A stretch of DNA of 64,000 bases. It comes from Marinoscillum sp964351625 (GTDB lineage: Bacteria > Bacteroidota > Bacteroidia > Cytophagales > Cyclobacteriaceae). Within the stretch, counting starts at the first letter, position 1. Every line of letters begins with the position of its first letter. Shown one piece after another: positions 43,103 to 52,473 of the stretch. Location of the stretch: NCBI GenBank assembly GCA_964351625.1, contig CAYGOV010000010.1, positions 62,001-126,000 on the forward strand, written 5' to 3'. The position numbers and the translations under genes are program-made. The notes under the pieces are model-generated. The model did no database searches and was not told the DNA's origin. It was given only the letters and a program-made list of their open reading frames with translations.

Positions 43103-43190
43103 AGCTTTTAAATCGAAAAATAGTCAAGTAAAAAAGTTAATAAGAATGTTGCTGAAACCAAAAGCTAGGAAATCCAATTTCTAAATAAAA

Positions 43191-43586
43191 TCACCAAACA
43201 GCGTAAAAGAGAAAACTACCAAAGGTGATCGTAAATGGAGATATGATCTTTAAAAGGGTAGGACTGAGATGATCTGCCGCCTTTGTAGCGAAATCGTGAT
43301 GTAATTTTCTGGGTACCAAAATGAGGACGATTGAGGTTCCGAGCATATACCAACCAAAAAGATTCAGTATTTGCGGGTATAGTGATTCCTTGGATACAAG
43401 GACCAAAGCCGTCGCAGGAATCATTCTTATAATTAATTCCGTGTAATTTATGAATGGAGTACTCCCCGCTTTGCTAATGGTTTGCTTGACAAGTGTGGTA
43501 TTGGCAAACATGAATATTCCGACCAATATGAAAAATGAGGCAAACAAGAGGGTGATGCAGTAGGCTATGAATTGCATAAGAAGCAA
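43191..43586 (-). CDS. Four-helix membrane protein, unknown function
   Basis: A 131-residue hydrophobic protein with about four membrane segments (FIAYCITLLFASFFILVGIF; ELIIRMIPATALVLV; LFGWYMLGTSIVLILV; LKIISPFTITFGSFLFYAVW). I do not recognise the family. It sits in a run of minus-strand singletons, 88 bp upstream of the VOC gene. The start MLLMQF could also be the second Met. Confidence 0.6.
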   Translation of the reverse strand: MLLMQFIAYCITLLFASFFILVGIFMFANTTLVKQTISKAGSTPFINYTELIIRMIPATALVLVSKESLYPQILNLFGWYMLGTSIVLILVPRKLHHDFATKAADHLSPTLLKIISPFTITFGSFLFYAVW

Positions 43587-43670
43587 TTTATTTCTTATAA
43601 CTAGTATTTATTGGATTTTCAGTTTCCTGACAATAGAACAAGTCAAAACATTGTTGAATTAATTTAAATG

Positions 43671-44952
43671 TTACTTCACAACGATGTGATGGCGACTAAT
43701 TTTACCTGACTTCACTAGCTGAAGCAAGTATGTGCCTTTAGCCACATCAGATAAAGAGATTTGTGAAGCATTTTCCAACTCCATGATGATCCGTCCAGTC
43801 GTATTATACAGTTTAATAACTTCATGAACCTCATCTAGAAATAAAACATCATGGGTTGGATTTGGGTAGACCATTTGTTCGTTTGCCAATGTTGACAATA
43901 GGTCTGAATTTTCGAAAAGCATATTGATTTTATTCCACAGCTCATTATCAAATCCAGAAACAGCGAGCACAGCTTCTTCATTTGCCTTATTGCCTTGCCT
44001 TACTACAACCATGTCTTTACTTGGAATGATGTAAAGTTTCTGATCATTTTTACCTAGAGCAGCTAAAAGATCATCTGGTGCATTGGGTATCAGTTTACCA
44101 GAGAAACTTATAGACAGTCCAGGCTGAATATAAGTAGTTTTTCCATTAAGCCACCAGAGATAGCCATAAGCTGGATTCATCTCTTGAGAAGAACTCGACA
44201 TAGCCATCACATAGTCTTGATCGGCAAGTATCTTTTGTTCACCCCATGAGCCATTATTGAGAACGAGTGATCCAAATCGCCATATCCCTTGCTTTTCCGT
44301 AGAGGATGTAATTAAACCAAATACCATTCATGCCGATTTTGCTGAACAAGTTTTTGCGGGAGAAAGTGTTGATTGTTTGAGCACTTGCTGATTCGATCAG
44401 GTCAAGGAGCAATCGATAAGGAGCATTGTGATAGTACCACGATGTGTTTGGTACAGACTTATATTGAAGGCAATCAGGTAATAGACAGTCTTGATCTGGG
44501 ACCTGCCAATCCAATCCTGTGGACATAGATAACTGATGTTTGATTTTGATTGCTTGCTCTTGCTCGGGAGTAGCGGTAGTCCAGCCTTTGCCAAGATAGT
44601 CTGAGGTGGGGTCTTCTATAGAAAGTAGTTTTTGTTCTTGAGCAATGCCGATGAGCATGGCAGTTACACTCTTACCAGCGGATGCCCAATACCAAACAGA
44701 GTCCTGTGTGAATGTGCCGAAGTATTTTTCTAAGACGATTTTACCATCTACTAGAATGATGAATGACTTGGTATTTTTTTCTTCAAGGAATTCATAGAGT
44801 GCTTCCTCATTTGCAGAATTGATACCAAAAATTGCAGGGTCTGTTGTGTTCCAAGGCCCACCAATAGGAGGGAAGTAATATGATTGAGCATGACCTAAAA
44901 GTGCAATATTTACATTCAGTAGTAAAAAAAGCACCTTTAGGACAATTTTCAT
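43671..44952 (-). pseudogene. Serine hydrolase (class C beta-lactamase-like) with T9SS tail, frameshifted
   Basis: The first frame (44952 down to 44254) has a signal peptide ending GHA, the SxxK motif SAGK (near residue 92) and YHN, as in class C beta-lactamase-type serine hydrolases, and reaches KIGMNGIWFNYILYGKARDM. The second frame, entered near 44276-44281, continues FGSLVLNNGSWGEQKILAD and ends in a T9SS type A domain (VYPNPTHDVLFLDEV, GTYLLQLVKSGKISRHHIVVK). Loss of two bases from an original GCGCGA at the joint would explain the break. The protein is probably not made whole, unless this is a sequencing error. Confidence 0.78.
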
Positions 44953-45007
44953 GATTTCTTTAGTTGAAGATTATCTCCTCCAGAAGTATCCTAGAGTTTA
45001 AGTCAAA

Positions 45008-48000
45008 TCAACTTTTAGCAATCATAGTAAAGGCTCCCCAATAGATAGGCTCTGCATAGCTCTCTTTGATGGTCCTTTGCGCATTGTTGAAAGCTGTACG
45101 CTTATCCTGACCACTTAGCCAGTTTTTGTAGAACTCCACCATCAGCATCTGGGTCACTTCATCAGATACCTGATATAAGCTCATGACTATCGCATCTGCA
45201 CCTGCTACTAAAAACGAACGCTGCAGCCCAAACACACCTTCACCTTGCTGAATCTCCCCCCGTCCTGTTTCACAAGCACTTAGAACGATGAGCTGTGTGT
45301 TTTCAAAATTGAGATTCATAGCTTCATGAGCAGTGAGTACTCCATCTTGGATGTTGTAATTTTTTGTGGCTTTTGCCAATACATCACCTCCACCTTCGGT
45401 TATAAGACCTGAGCGCTCTAGTGGATTATCATCATTCTCTGAGAGTAGTCCATTGGTTTTTTCTTTGGGCTTATCATCGAAAAATCCATGTGTAGCTATA
45501 TGAATCAAAGTATAATTCTGCGCTTGCTTGATTTGCTCCTCAGTCGCATTTAACCCTAAGTAGGATTCAATTTTCCATCCTTTAGATTCTAACAATTCAT
45601 TGATGGTATTGACTTCTTTCTCTGTACCAGGCAGCTGAGGTACATAGGTGTCTTTGCCTCGATTATTAGACTCTTTGATAGCTTGGGTACGATTTTCATC
45701 AGATTCGTAATACTGTGGATTACCCAAAAGCATGGCGGTCAACTCTGTAGGTGCAGCTTTTTTGATGGTTTTCTTACCTTCTCTTGACCGCACGGCTGCA
45801 ATGGATTTTGTGTTTCCTACTACGCGTACGTTCATTTCATCTATGACGAAGTTGCCTTCACCGATCTTGAGGGACTCAACATTTAGCTGATTGTAAACAC
45901 CATCGGGCGACAGAAATACAATATCCTTGTCTTTCACTTTGTTGTAAATAGGCTCCCAAAACACACCGAAGGAATTATCATCAGCCACTTTGTATTTAGT
46001 GGTGTTTCTATGGTATTTGAAATGTTTGATTTCCATATCGTTACCATTATCAAATTTCACCAGCATAGGGTTAGATTTTGTTTCACTAGTTACAATTAGC
46101 GCCGCATAGCGTATTTTGTCTTCGTTGAAGTGCTCATCGAATTCACGGTAGCGGATGATTTCCACCGCAGCTTCGTTCTCATTCAATGATTTCCTTACGT
46201 CGCTCCAGCTGTAAAATTTATATTCAAATGAATCTTCAAAATCATCAGAACTTTCACTCAATTGTTTTTCTAGGAGCTGGATTTCATCTTTCAGCTTACC
46301 AACATCTATTTGATTTTCTGCCAGTTCTTCCTCACTCTGGGCCAGTGTAGTTGTTAGAAATTCCTTCTTACTTATCCAGTTTTTGAACAATGCTATCAAT
46401 TCTGGATCTTTGCTATTAAGTATACTGTTACGCGTTTTTAGTGAGGAGCTCAGTAAGAGTCCTTTTGTCGCGAGTGCAAAGTCATACATGTTTTCTAAGT
46501 ATTTCTCTTTGCTTTCGCTATAGCGTACTGCTACGGTATTATAGAACTCAAAATCAGGCTTGATTTTGTTCCAAAATTTAGCTTTTTCCTCTTCACTTAG
46601 GGTAGGGAAGTAAGTCTTTGTGTAATCAAGATAGGCCGTGGTAGTCTCATCAAGGATAGATTCTACATCGCTTAGTTCATTGTTGATGTAATATGCTCTT
46701 GCAAGTCTACTTTGCGTATTGAGGTATTCTGGATGTTCCTCGCTGAATATCCTTTTGAAATAACGCGAAGCTTTCTCATACTCGCGTCGTGCTTGTTTGA
46801 AGTTGCTCTGATAGCTGTAAATATCCCCCTTCATTCGGGCAACCTCTCCTGAGCTCGGATTTTGGTTTTGGAAGGCATCACGCCAAATGTCATCTGCCTG
46901 ATCTAGCAGTATTAGGGCTTGACTAAACTCACCATTTTCTATGTGCACGTATGCTACGTTTTTGATTGCTTCAGCATAAAGTGGGTGCTTATTGCCGAAA
47001 TTCTTCTCCGTGATATCTTTCGATAAGATGAAGTATTTGGCGACAATAGCTTGCTGTCCGCCCTTACTTTGATATATGGTACCGAGATCATTGTAAGTGT
47101 CAGCCAATAGTATGTGGTCTGGTCTCAACACCTTTTCTCTTATTTTTAGTACATCAAAAGCATTGACAAGTGCGGCTTCATAATTTCCTAATTTCACATA
47201 GAGCTTCACCATACGGCTAAGGCTTTCGGCAAATATCAATGTAGAGTCACCGAAGACTTGCTCGGTTGTGAGTAGTGCTTTGCGCAGGTTTTTCTCAGCG
47301 GAGGGGTAATCTCCGCGAATCATGAACATCTCACCTAAAGCCATATATGGCTTGATCATGTGTCGACTAGTACTTCCATAAAGTTTCAGCCTTTCTTGAA
47401 TCACTGTATTCAATAATTCCTCTGTCTCGCTATAGTTACCAATACGCGTATTGAGTGAAGCCAAGTCTACGATAGATTGGAGTCTTAGTTCTTTATTGAC
47501 TGTCTCCAATTTTTTAAAGACAGATTCAGACTTACGAAGTTGACGCTCTGCTTTTGAGTACAATCCGATAGTGCCGTAGAGATAGGCCGCGCTATTAAGT
47601 GCACGGACATATGATTCGGATTTTTTCTCTCCACCTCTTTTAAGGATTTTCAAAGCCTCATCCGTATTCGTTTCAGCATCCTTATAGTAACCACCCTGCA
47701 CTTGCAGTTTAGCGAGATCAGTGAGCTTATCACCTAAACTGGCTTCACTAGTATTAGGGTTGGCCTTCATGGCCTCTATGACAGACTTGGTCAATTTGAT
47801 TGGATAATCAAAGTTGCCAATTAGCGTGAAATACTCCATGAGGCTGGTAACCATGCGCTCATATTGTGGGTGGTTAGGCGAGAGTTCACTCAATGGGATC
47901 TTATAAGAATCCCCTGCCAATAAAGCGAAAGCTTTGGCAGGCTCTTCAGAAAAGCCCAAATAATAACCAGCCATATTGATGCGATTGATCGCAGTTGGTA

Positions 48001-49237
48001 GGCCTTTGCTTCCAAATCGAGCATTAAGTGATTCGTCAAGTGATATATAGAATTTCTCAGCTATTGGGTAATTCTCAACCCTTTTTTGATTGAATATGTA
48101 GCGAATTCCTTCCTCCATGCTAGTAGTCATCATCACATGGTCTGCTGGCAATTGTTTTTTGATTTTTCCGGAAAGTGTATTGAAACTAGGGATTGCATTT
48201 TTTTCTAGATCATTCTCATAGCTCATTATAACGGCCTTGAGGAATTCGGTATTTAAATCGATGAATTTACGGTCTACCTTGGCACTTTTGAGACGGTTTT
48301 CAATTGTCTGCGCAGTACCGACAGCCTCATCATAATCCCCATCTTTCAAACTTAAAAGGAAACTCAGGTATCCCACTTTATCGAAAAGTCTTCCTTTGGG
48401 ATTTACGTTCAATAGTCTTTTGGTCATTTTCTCCGCTGATTTGAGATCGCCATAATCAAGGAAACTATTAATTTCTGCCACTTTAAAGTCAATATATGCT
48501 TCAGTATTACTATCAACCAGTCGATTTACCTGTTTTTCAAACGTATCTATGAGTTCTGTGGCTTTTGCATATTCACCTTTACCTATCATAGCTTCTATCT
48601 CGGCAGTATAGAGTTTTACCATAAGGGCTTCCTTATACGCTTCATCTTGAGAGGTGATCTTATCGAAATTATAAGACATGCGAAACATCATTGGCCATGT
48701 AGTATAAAGTGCTTGTGCTAGCTCTATTCCTTCCGTGAAGCGGCCCATAGCCACTGCTGTAATTGCGCGTCTTATATCTATCTCTTGTCTGAGTAGATCA
48801 CTTTGGAGGTAGTTGTCCGTTAGGTTACCCAAGATTGTACAAATGCTATCCGCTTTATAAGGAGTACCATACTCGTTGTACAAATCGACCATGCGGAGCT
48901 GCGCCATTGTATAATTATAAGGATGCCCAATCTCTGCATCAGGTAGCTTTTTGCCGGCAATGGCGAGATTTTCATTCATCTTCTGATAGTCTGCCATCGC
49001 CATATTTGCTTTGGCTGCCATCACATAGGTCATTGGAACTATCGAGCTATCCCCGCGATACTTTTTGTCAATGCCCTTTTTTCGAATTTTTGCTACCTTC
49101 TTTTCTACTTTGTTGTATTTCGTCTTGGCGTATTTTTTTTCAGCTTTTTTGAAGATTACTTCCCAGGACTGACCAAAGCTTAGACTTGAGCTGAGAACTA
49201 ATAGGAACAAAACGGATATAATGCGGAGACCTTTCAT
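45008..49237 (-). CDS. Exported TPR-CHAT (caspase-like protease) protein
   Basis: A 1409-residue protein with a signal peptide (hydrophobic to LSFGQ). Residues ~30-930 are helical repeats, many with the tetratricopeptide pattern (SKAERQLRKSESVF, PSAEKNLRKALLTTEQVFGD, ARREYEKASRYF). A coiled-coil-rich linker covers ~930-1060. The C-terminal ~300 residues are a CHAT domain with the caspase-like dyad His1250 (IHIATHGFF) and Cys1322 (LSACETGRG). CHAT proteins are peptidases of the separase/caspase clan. Here the protease faces the periplasm or outside; the target is unknown. Confidence 0.9.
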   Translation of the reverse strand: MKGLRIISVLFLLVLSSSLSFGQSWEVIFKKAEKKYAKTKYNKVEKKVAKIRKKGIDKKYRGDSSIVPMTYVMAAKANMAMADYQKMNENLAIAGKKLPDAEIGHPYNYTMAQLRMVDLYNEYGTPYKADSICTILGNLTDNYLQSDLLRQEIDIRRAITAVAMGRFTEGIELAQALYTTWPMMFRMSYNFDKITSQDEAYKEALMVKLYTAEIEAMIGKGEYAKATELIDTFEKQVNRLVDSNTEAYIDFKVAEINSFLDYGDLKSAEKMTKRLLNVNPKGRLFDKVGYLSFLLSLKDGDYDEAVGTAQTIENRLKSAKVDRKFIDLNTEFLKAVIMSYENDLEKNAIPSFNTLSGKIKKQLPADHVMMTTSMEEGIRYIFNQKRVENYPIAEKFYISLDESLNARFGSKGLPTAINRINMAGYYLGFSEEPAKAFALLAGDSYKIPLSELSPNHPQYERMVTSLMEYFTLIGNFDYPIKLTKSVIEAMKANPNTSEASLGDKLTDLAKLQVQGGYYKDAETNTDEALKILKRGGEKKSESYVRALNSAAYLYGTIGLYSKAERQLRKSESVFKKLETVNKELRLQSIVDLASLNTRIGNYSETEELLNTVIQERLKLYGSTSRHMIKPYMALGEMFMIRGDYPSAEKNLRKALLTTEQVFGDSTLIFAESLSRMVKLYVKLGNYEAALVNAFDVLKIREKVLRPDHILLADTYNDLGTIYQSKGGQQAIVAKYFILSKDITEKNFGNKHPLYAEAIKNVAYVHIENGEFSQALILLDQADDIWRDAFQNQNPSSGEVARMKGDIYSYQSNFKQARREYEKASRYFKRIFSEEHPEYLNTQSRLARAYYINNELSDVESILDETTTAYLDYTKTYFPTLSEEEKAKFWNKIKPDFEFYNTVAVRYSESKEKYLENMYDFALATKGLLLSSSLKTRNSILNSKDPELIALFKNWISKKEFLTTTLAQSEEELAENQIDVGKLKDEIQLLEKQLSESSDDFEDSFEYKFYSWSDVRKSLNENEAAVEIIRYREFDEHFNEDKIRYAALIVTSETKSNPMLVKFDNGNDMEIKHFKYHRNTTKYKVADDNSFGVFWEPIYNKVKDKDIVFLSPDGVYNQLNVESLKIGEGNFVIDEMNVRVVGNTKSIAAVRSREGKKTIKKAAPTELTAMLLGNPQYYESDENRTQAIKESNNRGKDTYVPQLPGTEKEVNTINELLESKGWKIESYLGLNATEEQIKQAQNYTLIHIATHGFFDDKPKEKTNGLLSENDDNPLERSGLITEGGGDVLAKATKNYNIQDGVLTAHEAMNLNFENTQLIVLSACETGRGEIQQGEGVFGLQRSFLVAGADAIVMSLYQVSDEVTQMLMVEFYKNWLSGQDKRTAFNNAQRTIKESYAEPIYWGAFTMIAKS

Positions 49238-49406
49238 TTGAATATAGTTTACAATAAGCGCAACTTAAAAATAGGTAATGCAGGATAAAGGTATTAGAAA
49301 ACTAAAGAAGTATTTTTTTAATAGTCAATTGTATAAAACCAAGTGGTATTATCAAAAGCCTTATTCTTCATTCTTTCGCTACTGGTTTAATAAAGTAAAG
49401 AATTGA

Positions 49407-49799
49407 TCATATCAATTGAATCGTTTTGGTGGCGAGGACTTCTTCTCCATCTAAAATGGAAAGTACCCAAGAACCACGTTTATCCTCCACTGGCTCCCAA
49501 ATGGTATCTCCTAAGAAAAATTTAAAAGGATTGTGCTTTACACGAAAGGTGTCAGTAAATGCGGGCATCTGTTCGCCTGCCTCATCAAGGAAAGGTGGGT
49601 GATCTATTCTAAAATCCAAATAGCGATTTCGTGCTTTCCTGATTTCTACAATCATTCCGAACTCAACTCCCACAGCTGCTTTCACTTCATGTGCCAGCCT
49701 AATAAACTTAGGGAGCTGCTGATTGTCGTCTTTCCACTCACTGTATTCCCCATAATTGATGATTTCTATTTCTATTGGGCGGTTGTTTTTCTTTTTCAT
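49407..49799 (-). CDS. DUF3859-like small protein
   Basis: A 130-residue protein with beta-rich sequence: IEIEIINYGEYSEW, VEFGMIVEIRKARNR, LDFRIDHPPFLDEAG, DTIWEPVEDKRGSWVLSI. This resembles DUF3859, whose function is unknown. There is no signal peptide. It is divergent from the YceI gene, with a perfect palindrome at 49861-49878 between them. Confidence 0.6.
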   Translation of the reverse strand: MKKKNNRPIEIEIINYGEYSEWKDDNQQLPKFIRLAHEVKAAVGVEFGMIVEIRKARNRYLDFRIDHPPFLDEAGEQMPAFTDTFRVKHNPFKFFLGDTIWEPVEDKRGSWVLSILDGEEVLATKTIQLI

Positions 49800-49860
49800 T
49801 CAAAGCAAAATTAGTCCCTATTACCTTGAATTGACTTTTTTTTCATGTGACTAACATAGG

Positions 49861-49878
49861 ATATGACTTTTGTCATAT
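49861..49878. promoter_or_regulatory. Perfect palindrome ATATGAC-N4-GTCATAT
   Basis: Seven-base arms around TTTT. The TGAC-N4-GTCA core has the spacing of Crp/Fnr-family sites. It lies 62 bp before the minus-strand DUF3859 start and 121 bp before the yceI start. Confidence 0.5.
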
Positions 49879-49998
49879 AAAACTCTCTTTAGTGTCATCT
49901 TAAAACATGAGTAAGATTGGATTTCCGCAAGACTCCTATCATAAAGTAGGGTATAGCCTATCCATACTTTTACATCGTCAAACAAACACAAATACATC

Positions 49999-50529
49999 AT
50001 GAAAGGATTGATCTTAATGCTCATAATTAGCCTCACAGCTGCTTCAGAAACACCCTTCAAACTCACACAATCAAATGGCTCTATCATTATAGCTGGTACT
50101 TCTAGTATACATGAATGGGAATCTGAAGTTACTCGATTTGAAGCTACGGGCGAGTTGGAAGCAGATGCTTTGGAAAAGCTATCATTAACGGTAGAAGTGA
50201 AATCAATAGAAAGTGGAAAAGGCATCATGGACGACAAAACCTACGAAGCATTGAAAGCTGATAAATTCCCTAAAATCACTTGTAAAGCAGAGAAGCTTAT
50301 ACGCCTAAATAACAAACTCTCAGGGAATGCGGAAGTGACGATAGCAGGCGTAACTAAGACAATACCTCTTGCAGCAGATATCTCATTCGAAAATGGCTCT
50401 ACTCTGATTACTGGTACCGTGCCAATCGATATGACATTATATAATATCGAACCTCCAACCGCCATGTTCGGCACGCTCGAAACAGGCAAGGATGTGAAGA
50501 TCCATTTTAAAATGAACTTGAAACAATAA
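49999..50529 (+). CDS. YceI-family periplasmic protein
   Basis: A 176-residue protein with a short signal (MKGLILMLIISLTAASE) and a lipocalin-like YceI domain: GTSSIHEWESEVTRFEATGE, MDDKTYEALKADKFPKITCKA, AGVTKTIPLAADI, PIDMTLYNIEPPTAMFGTLETG. YceI proteins bind isoprenoid-like lipids in the periplasm; the ligand here is unknown. The barrel protein gene follows 55 bp later in the same direction and is probably co-transcribed. A second, more distant YceI protein is encoded at 53748-54362. Confidence 0.9.
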   Translation: MKGLILMLIISLTAASETPFKLTQSNGSIIIAGTSSIHEWESEVTRFEATGELEADALEKLSLTVEVKSIESGKGIMDDKTYEALKADKFPKITCKAEKLIRLNNKLSGNAEVTIAGVTKTIPLAADISFENGSTLITGTVPIDMTLYNIEPPTAMFGTLETGKDVKIHFKMNLKQ

Positions 50530-50584
50530 ACATTGACTTAATAAAAATTGAATTACTAAACATTGACTTTAAACCGAATAAATC

Positions 50585-51835
50585 ATGAAAACTTACAACG
50601 TTAAAACTCTTTTAGTTGCGCTGATTTTACTGGGAGCAAACGCAGTATACGCCCAACAACCTGAATTGCAATACTTCAGAACCAATGACAAGGACGGACT
50701 GAATGTATTCGAAACATCCAAAAACAATGACGTTACTTTCGAAGGAGTAAAAGTCCGTGTAGGAGGTGACTTTGCAATGCAATTCCAAGGTATCTCTCAA
50801 ACCAACTCTGGTGATTCTCTCACTGAACTTGCCAACAACTTTAACTTACCTTCAGCCAACTTGAATTTAGATGTACAGTTAGCTGATGGAGTGCGCTTAC
50901 ACATGAGAACTTATCTTTCTGCTCGTCACCATACCGAAGCGTATGTGAAAGGTGGTTACCTCCAAATGGATAAACTGGACTTCATAAAACCAGGCTTTAT
51001 GGAAGGTTTTATGAACATGGCAACTATTCGTGTGGGTATGGATGAGATCAATTATGGCGATACTCACTTCCGTAGATCAGATAACTCTAGAGCTATCTTC
51101 AATCCATTCGTTGGAAACTACCTTATGGATGCTTTCACCACAGAGCCATTTGCAGAATTGACCTTACAAAACAAAGGCATGCTATTAGTACTTGGTGCTA
51201 CAAACGGTCGTCTTAATCAAAGTCCTCTACCAGGTGATGACGGTTATGTAATCTTTGGTAAACTTGGATATGACAATCAAATCAACGAAGATTTGAGAGT
51301 GAGACTTACAGGTTCATTCTACAGTAGTTCTGACAAAAGTACACGTGAATACATCTACAATGGTGACCGTGCGGGTGGTAGATACTACCAATTATTAGGT
51401 ACATCTTCTATTGCATCTAGTGACTTCTCTCCAAGATTCAACCCAGGTTTTAAATATCTCACATCTTTCCAAATTAACCCTTTTGTGAAATTCCAAGGCT
51501 TTGAGTTTTTCGGAGTATTTGAAACAGTTGCTAACGGCGATGATGCTACTGGAGGATCATTCACACAGCTAGGTGCTGAAGCGATCTACAGATTGGGTAG
51601 TGAAGAACAAGTGTTCTTAGGTGGTCGATTCAACAGTGTAAGCGGTAAAGTCAGCGACGCAGCTTCTACTCGTGACATCCAAAGAATCAACGTAGGTGGA
51701 GGTTGGTTCATGACCAAAAACATCTTAGCAAAACTTGAATATGTGAAACAATCATATGATGGAGCCGGATGGGCTGGCCAGTATGTAGGCGCAGAATTCG
51801 ACGGTATCATGATTGAAGCAACCATCGGTTTTTAA
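50585..51835 (+). CDS. Outer-membrane beta-barrel (porin-like) protein
   Basis: A 416-residue protein with a signal peptide (cleavage near NAVYAQ). The body has alternating amphipathic strands (VKVRVGGDFAMQFQG, VRLHMRTYLSARHH, LRVRLTGSFYSSS, FVKFQGFEFFGVFE) and ends with Phe (IMIEATIGF), typical of barrel proteins inserted by BamA. It resembles Bacteroidota phosphate- or porin-type barrels of unknown substrate. It follows the YceI gene by 55 bp and is followed by a strong terminator. Confidence 0.85.
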   Translation: MKTYNVKTLLVALILLGANAVYAQQPELQYFRTNDKDGLNVFETSKNNDVTFEGVKVRVGGDFAMQFQGISQTNSGDSLTELANNFNLPSANLNLDVQLADGVRLHMRTYLSARHHTEAYVKGGYLQMDKLDFIKPGFMEGFMNMATIRVGMDEINYGDTHFRRSDNSRAIFNPFVGNYLMDAFTTEPFAELTLQNKGMLLVLGATNGRLNQSPLPGDDGYVIFGKLGYDNQINEDLRVRLTGSFYSSSDKSTREYIYNGDRAGGRYYQLLGTSSIASSDFSPRFNPGFKYLTSFQINPFVKFQGFEFFGVFETVANGDDATGGSFTQLGAEAIYRLGSEEQVFLGGRFNSVSGKVSDAASTRDIQRINVGGGWFMTKNILAKLEYVKQSYDGAGWAGQYVGAEFDGIMIEATIGF

Positions 51836-51858
51836 TAGTCCTCTTTATGTAGTCAAGA

Positions 51859-51889
51859 AGGCATCTCCGCTTGCGGAGGTGCTTTTTTG
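51859..51889 (+). terminator. Terminator after the barrel gene
   Basis: GCATCTCCGC, loop TT, GCGGAGGTGC (one G-T wobble) followed by six T; the stem is GC-rich. Confidence 0.9.
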
Positions 51890-51920
51890 TTTGCACCTCA
51901 CCTTAACTTAGAATTTGGAC

Positions 51921-52274
51921 TTATATGCTTTCGCCAAAAGTTAGAAGATTGTGATCTGGGTCTAGCATAGCAAATTCCTTAATTCCCCATGGCTTCATTG
52001 TTAAAGTACCTGCAGGATGAATCTCCAATTTCTGATCGACGAAGGATTGATACAAAGAATCAATACTATCTGTTCGGAGATAGATCTGCCCATAATTCAT
52101 CAAAGGGTCAAGTTTCTTAAACTCAAAGAAGTGGATTTGCACTTTGTCCCTTTGCATCATTAAGTAGCCATCAAAATCGGCACTACCAAACACCGCAAAG
52201 CCAAGCGACTGATAGTATGCCATCGTTCTAGATTTACTACGCATAGGAAGTTTGGGATGAACATCTGTAAGCAT
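51921..52274 (-). CDS. VOC-family (bleomycin-resistance-like) protein
   Basis: A 117-residue protein with the bleomycin-resistance-like layout: SRTMAYYQSLGFAVFGSADF, YLMMQRDKVQIHFFEF, IYLRTDSIDSLYQSFVDQ, KPWGIKEFAMLDPDHNLLTFGE. A metal-binding role is possible (His in IHFFEF, Glu at the end). It may bind a hydrophobic drug-like ligand; not proven. It is monocistronic, between the barrel terminator and the helicase gene. Confidence 0.82.
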   Translation of the reverse strand: MLTDVHPKLPMRSKSRTMAYYQSLGFAVFGSADFDGYLMMQRDKVQIHFFEFKKLDPLMNYGQIYLRTDSIDSLYQSFVDQKLEIHPAGTLTMKPWGIKEFAMLDPDHNLLTFGESI

Positions 52275-52473
52275 CTCGTTGGTGTTTAGTGTGGAATTGA
52301 AACTCCTTCAAAACTAATATTTTACAATTTGTTATTTCTTATCCTTTCTCATAGCGAAACTGCTTTTGAGATGTTTAAAAGAATAAAACCACCACGCAGC
52401 AAAAAGGCCGTAACTTGCGGACTCAAAGGGGGTGGCGATTGATAACGTTTCGTGATCTCACAAAACAATCTAT

